64,000 nucleotides of DNA from Tricholomella constricta (lineage: Eukaryota; Basidiomycota; Agaricomycetes; Agaricales; Lyophyllaceae): assembly GCA_013368375.1 (NCBI GenBank), contig JAACJP010000004.1, positions 1,302,001-1,366,000 on the forward strand. The letters are read 5' to 3'. The notes under the pieces are model-generated. The model saw nothing but the letters and a program-made list of their open reading frames with translations. It was not told the DNA's origin and did no database searches. How positions within the stretch are numbered: position 1 is the stretch's first letter; each line of letters starts with the position of its first letter. The position numbers were made by a program, and so were the translations under genes. This document shows positions 1 to 11,245 of this stretch, in pieces.

Positions 1-7
1 TACAAGA

Positions 8-1394
8 TCAGAGTGCACATTTGGAGAGTGCGTTTATGAATGTCCACCAATCCGTGATGTGCATGCCCTTCGATTGCAATAACTTCCATAATTCTTCTAT
101 CCTCGCCGGATTGCCTGCGTTCTCCCTGATTTCTTGAAGGTGTTGACGAGAGCGTAAATGAGCGCCATGAAACATTGAGACGGTGTGGCCAAGGTCGAGG
201 CTCGCCAGAAAAGTACCGACGTTGGCCATCCTCGTTTCCTCGCTGTCAGTCCCGGGCTCCCTCTTGAAGGTGGGAGGATGCTCTGATCCAATATTTGTAT
301 GAAAATCGGCCCCTGAGATGATTTCGAGGGACGGGAGCCTAGGTGGAGGGTGGAGACGAGCAGTGCTCAACACATTCATAGACATCGCTGGGGTCTGGCA
401 GGCAAGAGATGAAGGCCCTGCTTCGATCCGAGAGTGCTGCAGGCTGGTGCTCGAGGCGGACGGATCGGGTCCTTGATCAAAGCGAGATCCCGACTCGCTG
501 AACCGTGCCGTTTTATGAAATGACTCTGTGTGCTGAGTCAAGAGCTGCGCACGAGCGCTAACTTTCGCTTGGATTTTTGTCGATGGTTTAAAGCTTTGAA
601 TCAGGGTCTGGCCGATGTTCGAAAGTGGTGTGTTCTGATATGTTGGCAGGGTAAAGTTTGCTCTGTATCGTTCGTGCCCTCCTTTTCCCTGTAGAGAGAT
701 ATATTGAGGGTCGATCAATACTTCTGAGTATGGAAGAAAGCGCACGCGCATGTCTTTCGGGACTGGTTGCCCTTTCCCGTGGCATTCGACATTAGATCGA
801 ATGCAGTCCTGGCAACGAGTTCCTCCCACTGTTACGCATCGCTATTGATTCAATCAGACTGGCATTTAACTGCAGCGATATTGCGACTTACAACGCGTCT
901 TGTTCGACAAAACCTACGGAAACGGCCATAAGAGAAAAATGAAGGCGGTTTTTAGCTAGGAATTCGGATACGTACCAACAGCTACCACAGGTGCTCTTTC
1001 TTGATGGAATAGAAACAGGTTTCCATCCCGGAGGGGGTTTCCACTGGTTAATCTTGATCGAAGGAAGTCCGAGTCTACTCTCGGGGGTTTGCTTATTTCT
1101 GTTGTAGTCATCCGAGTTCGGTACGTCCTCGTCGTCGCTGAATAACGACTGGTGACAGCTCGAAAATTCAGTCGCAGACGGTGGTGTCATTAACGTTTGG
1201 ATGCCAGTACGAGCAGCCCGAGCAGGCGATACAGAAGTGCGAATATCTGGATTGCAAGAACTTGTGTGGCTATCTTGACGACGAGGGCAGGAAATGGACT
1301 CACGCGGAGCAGGAATATTCTGGAGCCGTGCAGATTTTCGAGAAAGGGCAGTGGGTCTATCGACATGCATCGTGACGATGTCACCGTCATCCAT
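8..1394 (-). CDS. Zn(II)2Cys6 transcription factor, basidiomycete type
   Basis: A putative DNA-binding regulator acting in the nucleus. Three exons join in frame: 1394-976, 913-892 and 841-8, giving 424 residues. Introns are GTACGT...TAG and GTAAGT...TAG. Joining them rebuilds a complete binuclear zinc cluster: CWFCRTRRVRC, a seven-residue loop, then CQDCIRSNVEC. The spacing C-x2-C-x6-C-x7-C-x2-C-x6-C matches fungal Zn2Cys6 domains. The middle exon is only 22 nt and encodes the basic core of the cluster. The cluster lies near residues 137-165, after a disordered Ser/Pro-rich N-terminus. The C-terminus has a predicted helical stretch of unknown role. The ATG at 1394 is the first in frame after the open stretch begins; an earlier 5' exon cannot be excluded. 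No target genes can be named. Confidence 0.75.
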
Positions 1395-1735
1395 GTTGTG
1401 GTCGCGGGAGTATGGGTCAGTCAAAGAGTCGAACCCGCCGTCCTTCTAAACGGACATTCTCGTGTGATGATAGTATGAAAAGAAGATATGGAAATGAGCG
1501 GTCACCCCAATGATGGCTTACCAGTCAGAGAGTATCGGGGCTGATGGAAAAATGGAATATATGTAAGCGAAAGCTTACAGGTTTTGATTAGCATCGTCGC
1601 GCGCCACATCACGCATCTGGGGTCGAGAGCTCGTCGACACCCACTAACTCGAATTTTTGTCATTTATTGATATTGCAGAGCCCAGTCCTAACAGAGATAT
1701 AGGGCAAAAGAGTAGTACATCGGTATCGAAGGCAG
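1395..1735. other. Intergenic region
   Basis: This stretch lies between the start of the Zn2Cys6 gene and the end of the F-box gene, both on the minus strand. It should hold the promoter and 5' leader of the former and the 3' end of the latter. Short open frames on both strands lack an ATG or splice partners. I see no RNA gene or repeat. Confidence 0.5.
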
Positions 1736-2581
1736 TCAAACAGACCTCTGCGTAAGTTCCTCATAAAACTTCACCGTCTTTCTGACGTCAGGGCAAATAG
1801 CAAGCCTCACCCTCTCCCCGTCCTGGACAATCCCGTGACCCTTCTTCTCGCGCCATTCACCAAACCTGCGTCCATCTGGGCCAGGGATGCCACAAAAGTC
1901 AAGTCTCACCATCCTCGCCAGGCTATCTCGCTGAATGGACCATTTCAGCTGATGTATCACAGGTAGAAGGATGCGCGAGATAGTGTGCGACGCTGACTCG
2001 ACGTCCGGGAGTACGTGCGCAATCGAATCCAGAAATTTGTCACGCGTGGAACGCCGCCGCAGCTGGACAGAGACCACATCACTAGCATGCCTGCGTGCCA
2101 GGCGCAGCCCATTCTCATATTGGGTGATAGACTGCGGAATGCCGTTGCCGTGCCGTCAAGAAGTCGACTACGTACAGAGAAAGGGGTAACTCAAGACTTA
2201 CGTTACGGGAATAGAAATAGGCTCCCATTCTCCACCTTCTCTCGATGCCAAAGCCGCGCATCACACCGCGATGAATCAACTCCCCCACTGTGGGGCGAAA
2301 TGCGATTCCATGGGGGCTTGATCCAAATAGCGAGTGTTTGACGCGAGATGGTGCGACAATTCTGACACGATTTCTGTGCAGAATGGGGTCCGCTGCGAGG
2401 GCAGCTAGTATGGGTGATGCTTGCGCTAGGGCAGCAAGATCTGGGAGGTCAAGATAAGAGACTGTAGAGGTTAACTATGAATAAGCACTTTGGCGATGTG
2501 ACTGCGTTGGTAAGACGTACATATATGCAGAAGCACCTCTGGGGGAATGTCCAGAATGCACAATGGATGAATAGTGGTCAT
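1736..2581 (-). CDS. F-box domain protein
   Basis: A probable substrate adaptor for an SCF ubiquitin ligase. Exons 2581-2521, 2461-2202 and 2131-1736 join in frame to 238 residues. Intron 1 splits the F-box itself: the joined N-terminus reads LDIPPEVLLHIFSYLDLPDL, a typical F-box core with Pro-Pro-Glu-Val and the Leu/Ile spine. The C-terminal part has no recognisable leucine-rich or WD repeat, so the substrate-binding region is unknown. It contains a basic segment (VQLRRRSTRDKF) and ends with a helical stretch. The ATG at 2581 is chosen because it opens directly into the F-box. Splice sites are GTACGT...CTACAG and GTAAGT...CCGCAG. The family call is firm; the role is inferred from family only. 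Confidence 0.8.
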
Positions 2582-3060
2582 GGTGGTTGAGGTCAAAGAA
2601 CGGAATTGGACATTGCAGCATGTTGCCGCAGCGACGACGGTCCTCACAGTGCGCACGTGAGTTTGAGTTACGCGACCGACGCGCCTGATCACGCCGGACA
2701 AGTTCATTGAAGTTCAAAAATGTGCGTTACAAGTAGAAACCGAATGCAAGGCGTATATGATCGTCTGTAAAGGTTGTGGGGTGGGATTATGAAAAAACTA
2801 GTACTAAGGACAACATGGTATACGAACGTACGGGTTGGGGGTGATAACTAATGATACAGACAAAGTATTGAGACAGGAAGATGGAAAGAACATCCAGAAC
2901 AGAAAAGCCCAAGGTAATAATTCTTTTCCGGGTGGAGGAATATATGTGGTAAGACTGACTTCGTGCATGCGGACGACTGCAATGATAGAGGTGCGATGGG
3001 CAAGAATAGAAGAAGGTGGCGGACGGTAAAAGCAAGAAAGGAAGTGCAAGAGCGAAATGA
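2582..3060. other. Intergenic region
   Basis: This gap lies upstream of the F-box gene and downstream of the 7TM gene, both on the minus strand. Open frames here are short, have no domain signal and lack good splice partners. I see no RNA gene, repeat or mobile-element remnant. Confidence 0.5.
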
Positions 3061-5083
3061 TCAGATTGTAGAAGTTGACTTCTCCACGTCCACTCGGATT
3101 CCCCTGATACCAGCATCCTCGAGACTAGGGCGAACCAGACCTCCTCTAAAGCCCATCTCTAGGGAATGATAAGCCGGTGCGGGAGTTCCTACCTGACTAT
3201 CGCCTTCAGCGATGGGTTCGCCATCGTCTCCGCCCACGGCGGTACTGAGACTGCCCAACTCAATTCCCATCCCAAGACGAATAGCCTCCATCTCGACGAC
3301 ATCCTGCTCCATCTCCAAGTCTATGTCGGGATGGATGCTTCCCATGGTACTGAGCATGATATTGGAGCTGACAGTGTTCATTGCGCGAGTGTGACGGCCG
3401 TAACCCGCCGCGCTCTTGTTACGATGAGCTGGAGGAGTGAATGGAGAGCACTGCTGCTGTGTCATGGATTTTGTCGTGAATGCCGCGATACCTGTGCCTT
3501 CGGAGTGTGAGACGGTCTCTGAACCACGTTCGCGGAGGTCGAGAATCTGATCAATGCAGTTATTCAGTAAATGTATGCGTGTAATAGGAGCAGTATTCCA
3601 TACAAGTCTACAGGCAAGGACCGGCCCCAGCATGACACTCAGAGGTATATTGATTGCGGAAATGATTTGGCGAGGTCTATTACGGCTTTAGCTGCTCAGA
3701 AATGATAGGCAGTCAAGGCGCCTACTGTAGATAGAATATGCCATTGATCTGTAAAGAAATCAGTCGCTGAGCTAAATTATCCAACGAACGGGAAATAGTA
3801 CGCACCAAGTTCGCAATTGAGATCAAAATATAATAAAAGACACCTGTTTATGGCGATGGAAATTGTAGTTAGCGCCACATTTAGCGAGTAGTCTTACCTT
3901 CTCGAAGGAAAGTCTGGATAAGCCTGCTGTTCGGTCCACCATTGCGGCGGCGGATTGTAAAAGCCTTCCAAACAGTCATGGCTGTCACAACAGTGTCGAA
4001 GAGAAGCGGTGCGATCTGTACAAAGCATCAGTGTGATACCGAGTGGATGAGTCAAAGGTACTAACAAAAAAACCTGGAAGTCACGATTAGCTGCAGCATA
4101 CAGTATAACGTGACAACAGGTCGACTAACCAAGAAGATGTGCAGAATGAGGCTTCGACATTGGTAAGCAAGGGCCGCTGTCCTAAAGCACGGAGTATCAG
4201 TAAAAGGCTAGGTAAGTACGTCAAGACAAAGCCTACAAAGGGAGGTTTGGCGAAAGGCAACACTGCAAATAGCGGCTAAGATACCAGGCAGATTAAACTA
4301 TGATATAGAAGGACTTACATAGCATCTGCGTTGTGTCGACGTAGAGCTGGTAGGCTATCACACCAGAGAGAGCGGACAAGAGAAAGAGTAGGATATATAC
4401 GTTTCGATTGAAGAATGCGTAGGTGCGGATAAGGAGAACGGCTGGCGTATGGGACAGTTAGCTGCATAAAGTGTAGAACGGGGGAACTAACATTGGGATC
4501 CAACTTGATTCCACATTGCTAGGGCGACCGGGATCTAGCCATTCGTGAGTTCATAGGCGCATGGGCAGTAGTAGGTACCAGGTAGAACTTACTCTGAATA
4601 TCCTCTCGCATGTCGCCAGGGGGTGATCAACGACAAAGCAATAGAGCAAATAAGGGACAACGGTGATGACCCAATAACTATAGATCACAGCGACGTCAGT
4701 GAGAGGCGTGGGGAGTATGTCATAATAACTTGCCGGCAGAAGAGGTACGCTATCTTGACGGGAGTCCAATGAGTCCTCCAGACCTAAAGGTGGGGTCAGG
4801 AAGGTAGATGGCACAAGGGAGACCGGTCAGGTAATTTACAAAACGGTATTCTCTAGGCAGGCTGATAATCCAATCCCATATAACCACGGCATCTATGTAC
4901 AAAGAACACGCGTCAGACAAAGGAAGGACAGCGGGAGGCAGAACTTCATACACATGGCTGGGAAATCCGAGGGTTAGCGAGATTTGACGGAGAACTCGAG
5001 GTCGAACACGTACCACAAAAGTATACTTGAGTGACATAGATAAAGTGCTCCGCCGTCGCTGGGGTATCTGTCGAGAGGGCCAT
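3061..5083 (-). CDS. DUF6533-like seven-helix membrane protein
   Basis: A GPCR-like integral membrane protein of a family expanded in Agaricomycetes; ligand and function are unknown. The ATG at 5083 gives MALSTDTPATAEHF. The next exon carries the family signature DAVVIWDWIISLPREYRFVW, followed by HWTPVKIAYLFCRYW. Later exons encode hydrophobic helices such as VLLIRTYAFFNRNVYILLFL, with short conserved loops between. The last exon (about 3550-3061) is a soluble, Ser/Glu-rich cytoplasmic tail starting near LDLRERGSETVSHSEG. There are at least eight exons; internal borders between about 3650 and 4300 are not all resolved. One intron (4733-4678) has a GC-AG border, needed to give FCRYW. Family call good, exact model approximate. 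Confidence 0.65.
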
Positions 5084-5487
5084 TGAAGCTGGTGGGAGGA
5101 TGGTGGGGGTTGAAAACAAGAGAGGGAGAGGATGAGAGAGCATTTGTCAATCGCTGCAAGAAGCGCGGGTCGGTCCACTTTGGGCCATACCAGCCCCGAG
5201 AATGCTCGTTAACAACGCTTTGCGGCTTCGACCCAACCTTCGCCCAATCTTCGTCCGATCTTGCCTCAAGCTTCCACCGCGTTTCTTCTTTAAGCTTATC
5301 CGTCTCTATCCGGGGATCATATATATCAAGAACGCCACTTTAACACGTAAAACCGCCTGGGTTTTACGGGAGAGCATGTCAACCAGCTTCTCAGCCGCGT
5401 TCACAAGATATGATCGAGATTTCGCGGTAGATCGAACAAAAGCCGAGTTTGCTTGTGTTTGGCTCACGCGTTCCTCGTCCCGCCGCA
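5084..5487. promoter_or_regulatory. Divergent intergenic region, 7TM gene and ALG9
   Basis: About 400 bp separates the starts of the minus-strand 7TM gene and plus-strand ALG9, so it must hold both promoters. It contains pyrimidine-rich tracts before ALG9 and an AT-rich stretch (catatatatc near 5318) that could act as a TATA-like element. A long open frame runs through it from 5202 but is not supported as coding. Confidence 0.4.
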
Positions 5488-7875
5488 ATGTCGTCGGGTG
5501 TGCAACACATTCGTTTGCGTCGTCCGGTCCCCAAGCCAGCAGAACCCAAACCAGCCAGACATACAGGAATTCTCCAGGACCAGCTTCGCAGGTCATTATT
5601 TGTCTTCCTTCAGCTTTTCGGTTATTAACCCTCCACAGAGCACAGCGCCGCCCATGGATTCCCAGCTTCTCGTTGGCGATCCGCCTTTTAATGCTCATTC
5701 GCATAACTGGGGCAATGTACTCCAATATCGATGACTGCGACGAAGGTACCCAACCAGATCCTTCTTTTGAAATACTGACCCAATCCATTCCAGTCTTCAA
5801 CTTCTGGGAACCGCTACATTTCTTGTCCCGAGGCTACGGGTTCCAGACATGGGAAGTCTCTCCTCAGTTCTCTATTCGCAGTTGGGCCTATATCGTTCTA
5901 CATCTGCTTCCGACTCGCATTGCATCGACATTCCTCGGTGCTGACAACAAGGTTAGATATTCAATACTATCCGAATGCTCTCAATTTGATTTTTGCTCTT
6001 CAAGCGCCCAGCCTTCTTCGCCGTCAGAATGTTCTTATCAGCTCTCTGCGTTCTCGCAGAAGCTAGATTCTACAGAACAGTGGCTGAGAAAATTAATGAA
6101 AGAGTCGGACGCTATCTCTTCTTCATGCTTCTTGTCAGCGCTGGAATGTGGAATGCCTCCGCAGGTATGCAATCTAATTTTTGTGTCAACGTGATCTAAT
6201 TAGCGCAACAGCATTCCTTCCCTCCTCCTTTGCCATGTATATGAACATGTTCGCGTTCTCGTATGCCTTGGATCGGCCCAGCGCCGGCAATCCTCGGAGA
6301 ACTTTGCTAGCAACCTTATCTTTCGCAACAGGAGCGATCGTTGGTTGGCCGTTTGCATTGGCGCTCGCCATCCCTTTTGTGATCGAGGAACTATTTATTT
6401 TCGGCGCGGACTTAGTATCTCCAGAAGTGTACAATTCCTGGATATTTAAGAGGTGGAAGCGCATCTTCACAGCAGGTCTTGCTGCTGCCTTCATATTTGT
6501 AAATACGGCTTGCTCCTGTTCTCGTCATTACCACTTAATTCTGACCCCCCTAGATCCCCGTCGTTGGCATCGATAGCGTCGCATATGGGAAACTTACGGT
6601 CGTCCCTTGGAATATCGTTCGCTATAATATCTTCGGCGGTGCTGACCGAGGACCAGACCTCTATGGAATTTCCTCGTGGAATTATTATTTCCTCAACTTG
6701 GTCTTGAACTTTAATGTCCTTGTGCCATTATCTCTCCTGGCCCTTCCCGCTCTCGCAGTAACGTACTTCGTGGACCGAAAGCGCCTTGGATTCGTCAAAC
6801 CGGCTGCGAACGAGAGTTCCCCGTTCACCATCCTGGCCATTCGTCTACTGCCTTTCTATCTTTGGCTTGGGATTCTGACTCTTCAAGCTCACAAAGAAGA
6901 GCGCTTCATGTTCCCGGCCTACCCCTTGCTTTGCTTCAACGCAGCTGTAACTCTATACCTTGTGCGTGGTTGGTCAGAAGTCATCTTCATCAAGGTTACT
7001 AAATCCCCCTACCGAGTGAGTTCTGCTTCTCGAAGTTAATTTCTTGAGTGCTAAACTTGCTGCAAGGCGTCCCAATCAATGATGTTTGCCCGATTCACAT
7101 TGTCTGTCATTGCTGCTACATCTACCCTCTCCTTTTTCCGCATCATGGCTCTTTGGAATTATTATCACGCCCCCATGACCGTGGTCTGGGCCTTGGAAAC
7201 GAAAGAACTTCCTCGCCTCCTGAATTCGACCGGGCTCCTCCCAACGTACTCGAACATACCGGTAGACGAACAACCACGTATTGACCTTTCGCCCGTCAAA
7301 CACTTTGACCTGAAACTTTGCGTGGGGAAGGAGTGGCACCGTTTCCCCGGGAATTATCTGGTTCCCGACGGTGTTGCTGTGGAATTTATCAAGAGCGAGT
7401 TCGACGGTCTTCTGCCAGGTCACTTCATGAATGGACCTGCACATGCGGGATCACCCAAGTGGTGGTTGCGGCCAGGTACCAGAATCATCCCTGATGGCCA
7501 GAATGATTTGAATAAGGAGGAGCTGTCCCACTACGTGCGTCATTTCTTACGATTTTCGTTCATTGACCTAATATTGCTCTCAAGGTACCGGTGGAAACCT
7601 GCGACTATCTTATCGATCTCGACTTCCCTTTACATCCCGTCGCATCTTCACTTGAGCCTCGATACGTTGTCGATGACAAAACTTGGGAACGCGTCTTTTG
7701 CAAACCCTTCATCGACGCCAAACATTCGCGACTCTTGACACGTGCATTCTGGATTCCGGGAGAAGCTTGGCAGAGAAACAACGAGTTTGGCGATTACTGC
7801 CTGCTCAGGAACAAAGCCCTTGTTGACAAAAAGGAGGCAGACGTCAAGAGTCGTGTGGCTCAAGGAGACATTTAA
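5488..7875 (+). CDS. ALG9: Alpha-1,2-mannosyltransferase ALG9 (GT22)
   Basis: An ER membrane enzyme that adds alpha-1,2 mannoses from dolichol-phosphate mannose to the lipid-linked oligosaccharide used for N-glycosylation. The ATG at 5488 gives MSSGVQHIRLRRPVPKP; exon 1 joins a second exon to give SNIDDCDEVFNFWEPLHFL, the conserved luminal loop of GT22 enzymes with its acidic DDCDE motif. Downstream exons hold GYGFQTWEVSPQ, several hydrophobic helices, and the ALG9-typical HKEERFMFPAYPL. The C-terminal soluble part includes CDYLIDLDFPLH. There are at least seven exons with short introns. The stop is at 7875. Length and motif order match fungal ALG9 rather than the GPI mannosyltransferases. 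Family assignment is firm; a few internal splice borders are approximate. Confidence 0.88.
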
Positions 7876-8060
7876 AACAGAACGAGAATCACTCAAGAAA
7901 ACTACTGATGGGTTTAATATGGATATACTATATTCTTGTTCTCATTATTACTATCATTAACTCCCCGTGGCTTGCAGTCTTGGATGTCTTGGAAGCACAC
8001 TCCTAGAAGAGAAACAGTTGTGTGTGTAGCCTTACCCGTCCAAATCGGGCCCGAGGCTGA

Positions 8061-8367
8061 CTAAACAGTCGCCCGATATGCTATTTTTTCCATCATTTCG
8101 TGGTTGCGCCACATAAGCGGCCAAGGGCGGATGTCCTGCATATCGAGATGGAATTGAGCTTTGTCGCTTGCTGAACTATAAAATGATATAGATTGGACTT
8201 GATGACCTGCAGATACATCAGAAAAGGCTCGAGGGATGAGAGTTAGGCGCCTAGGCAGTTGTCGGAGAGCGCGTTCTTGCAATTTGGGACTCCGGAAGCC
8301 CAGAAGGCTTACATAAACTTTTAATCAGAGTTGAGTGGCTTGCTTGGCAAACAAGACAACGTATCAT
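8061..8367 (-). CDS. Possible 66-residue mitochondrial-type small protein
   Basis: Two exons (8367-8313 and 8206-8061) join in frame to 66 residues. The intron has GTAAGC...CTGCAG borders and a CTAAC branch-point-like motif. The product begins with a short Arg/Ser/Cys-containing segment that could be a mitochondrial targeting peptide, followed by FYSSASDKAQFHLDMQD and a C-terminus with RPWPLMWRNHEMMEK. I do not recognise the family. A small respiratory-complex or import subunit would fit the size and shape, but that is a guess. Its ATG shares the palindrome CATG with the start of the plus-strand 660-aa gene, so the two cannot both have normal leaders without overlap. The gene is convergent with ALG9. 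Confidence 0.35.
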
Positions 8368-10348
8368 GAACTTGGACGACTCTCGCACCCAGGTCCCACT
8401 CTCATTGGACCTCATCGCCTTGTCCAATTTGACGCCACCTTCGCCAATTTTGAGCCCAACCCATCTAGGAACCGCCTGGTCTTGGTCGGAAATCCACATA
8501 GAGCTAGACTTTTCCGTGGACGAGGTTATTCCATCTTTGTCGACCTTCCACATCAGCGATATTGGGCTTGGGAATCCACATAGTTCCAGTGTCAGCACAA
8601 TCGGCACCGTCGGCACTTTCGGGCCAAAACACAAGAGTGACAAAACGCAGCACGCTGAAACCTCGTCGCCTACTTCCAGGCACTTCGAGGAACCTATCAT
8701 CTCGCGCTTGTCGGAAAAGGATGGGCTACACAATCTCCTGATATCCTCACAGTCTATATCTATTCCACCTGAGCTCGAAACTTCCGATGAAGGACCGGTC
8801 CCATTCGACACTCTCAGTCAGTCGCTGGACGACGATAACCTACCTGTTCAAGACGAGAAGGAATTACCGCAAAATCGTCTTTCCGATGCTGCGATCTGCT
8901 CCTACTTATCTTGTGCGCCAATCATTGTTCACTCGAAAACCGATCATATCAGCGAAAAAATCGCGATGTCAAAAACACTATCTCGTCATTCTCTTCTTCC
9001 CCTACCTTTGTTTATCTCGCCATCTCTTCAGCCGAGCGAATCTTGCCCAGAAGGGAGTTCCAGAGCTCCGTCGCTTACGGACGAAGACAGCCCAGTTGAT
9101 GCACTTACTCGACACCTGGCTTTTGAAGCCGCCTTGGCAACTTTGGAATCTAACTGTCATCCGGCGTCTCCGCCATGTTTCGCTCAACTTTCTAAGCCTA
9201 GTCTTCCGAAAAGCCTGACATGGCTAAGGAAAGCGACTGTCGAAATCTTGATTGATCAGGAAGGCTTTCGAGGAGTGTTGGCCTGCTTCAAGTATTCCGG
9301 GTATCATAACCCAGGACCTCAGGCTAGCTACAATAACGAAACGGCCCAATTCCGACCCACGAGCAGGCAAGTATTCAATTTTCATTATTCACCCCTGGAA
9401 GGTCTTCCTGTTCTACGACGACTCGCGGTCAACGGCGATGAATCGCGGGACTACATCTCACGGCAAGCATCTCTGGGCTTGAAAGCGAATGGTGTTTACT
9501 TTGTCCGCGGAAACGAGACACTATCTTTTCCTGAACCACAGGCCGACGGCGAAGAGACCAAAGCCGATGCTTCTAAGCTTCAATGGAGATTCGAGTACTT
9601 GGTAGACGACAGAAGGGTCGAGGCTTCCGGAAAGAGAATCGTCGATGGAGAAAAGACTTTGACGCCACTATCATTCTCGTGTTCGCCGCGACTGCTTCAT
9701 CCTCTGCAGGGCAAGAAGATACGACTGATGCACGTCTTCAAAAAGAGTGTTATCACAAAAATCGTTGCCGAAAAGATGGAGCCGCCTGGTCTTCCCGTCA
9801 AAGGCGACTTATCCCGATTTTTCCTGCCGACAAAGATTGCCGGCGCCCGTCTCTTGACAAAACCACAAGGACTTGCCTTGAACGCACATAAGAGGACAGC
9901 AACGCACTTCGCACCGCTCAACAATGACGGTGGACACAGTCTTGCATCTGTGTCGCCACTCACGAACATGAACCCTCCACAGAATGTCACACTGCCAACC
10001 CGTCGTCGTAGAGCTTCATCTGCTGGAGAATGCAGTCGACCAGGAGCAAACGACTTTTCGCCATACGTTCATCTTTCTTCTCGTGAGAATTTACCACTAC
10101 TATGCCAGAACATCATTCCCCGGTCTCGTCTCGCCGCCATGCTAGATGCGGAGGCCAACCGAGAACATGCATCCCCGCGCACAGTGATCGTGCCGCCTAA
10201 ACAAACGAACACTTCATCCTTCTATCCTCTATCACCATGCCCTCGGCATCATCAGCCAACAACTCGTACAGCAAGGGGTGTCACAACAAACCAGACAGCC
10301 ATTTGTAGAAATCCATCTACCCGCCATTCTGAATATCATAATTCCTAG
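8366..10348 (+). CDS. Conserved fungal protein of unknown function, 660 aa
   Basis: A single uninterrupted open frame of 660 residues starting at ATG 8366 and ending with TAG. I do not recognise a named domain. Residues 1-250 are Ser/Pro/Thr-rich and probably disordered. Residues about 285-470 look folded: they include LTWLRKATVEILIDQEGF, a Trp/Phe-rich stretch (LQWRFEYLVDDRR) and SFSCSPRLLHPLQGKKIRLM. The C-terminus is again low complexity with several Arg/Ser runs. There is no signal peptide or membrane helix. The lack of introns across 2 kb is unusual beside its intron-rich neighbours. The start overlaps the ATG of the small minus-strand gene on CATG, so a later start is possible, although the next good Met is nearly 200 codons in. 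Confidence 0.6.
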   Translation: MNLDDSRTQVPLSLDLIALSNLTPPSPILSPTHLGTAWSWSEIHIELDFSVDEVIPSLSTFHISDIGLGNPHSSSVSTIGTVGTFGPKHKSDKTQHAETSSPTSRHFEEPIISRLSEKDGLHNLLISSQSISIPPELETSDEGPVPFDTLSQSLDDDNLPVQDEKELPQNRLSDAAICSYLSCAPIIVHSKTDHISEKIAMSKTLSRHSLLPLPLFISPSLQPSESCPEGSSRAPSLTDEDSPVDALTRHLAFEAALATLESNCHPASPPCFAQLSKPSLPKSLTWLRKATVEILIDQEGFRGVLACFKYSGYHNPGPQASYNNETAQFRPTSRQVFNFHYSPLEGLPVLRRLAVNGDESRDYISRQASLGLKANGVYFVRGNETLSFPEPQADGEETKADASKLQWRFEYLVDDRRVEASGKRIVDGEKTLTPLSFSCSPRLLHPLQGKKIRLMHVFKKSVITKIVAEKMEPPGLPVKGDLSRFFLPTKIAGARLLTKPQGLALNAHKRTATHFAPLNNDGGHSLASVSPLTNMNPPQNVTLPTRRRRASSAGECSRPGANDFSPYVHLSSRENLPLLCQNIIPRSRLAAMLDAEANREHASPRTVIVPPKQTNTSSFYPLSPCPRHHQPTTRTARGVTTNQTAICRNPSTRHSEYHNS

Positions 10349-10451
10349 GAGCACACAAGTCCATGTACCTATTGATAGAAACGATAGACATCCGCGAAAT
10401 ACACAGTACAGATCAAGCCGTCCTCAAAAAATAGGATAGTCGATTGATCGC

Positions 10452-10990
<539 letters not shown>

Positions 10991-11245
10991 GATATCCGAG
11001 TTGCTTTTGTGCGTAGAATGAAGTGAAGAGCTATTTAGGGAAGAGAATATCCTCTAGGCGCTGTTGTTGGTGATGGTGGTCAAGAGAAAGACAAGTCGCT
11101 TTGGAAAAACACCAGTTTGTATTAATGACGGCAATATTCCCACGTGACTTCTGTCATGTCTCCGGGCCGGCATTGTAAGCTGTCTGGCGGTCTTCCTTGT
11201 GGCATCTCACACCTTGTACAGTACCCGTCGTCGTCCTTTCAAGCA
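10991..11245. promoter_or_regulatory. Divergent promoter between H4 and thioredoxin, with an E-box
   Basis: A 255-bp gap between two divergent starts. It holds a CACGTG hexamer at 11141-11146, the site class bound by fungal bHLH factors such as Cbf1 or Pho4. Binding is inferred only from the motif. Confidence 0.4.
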
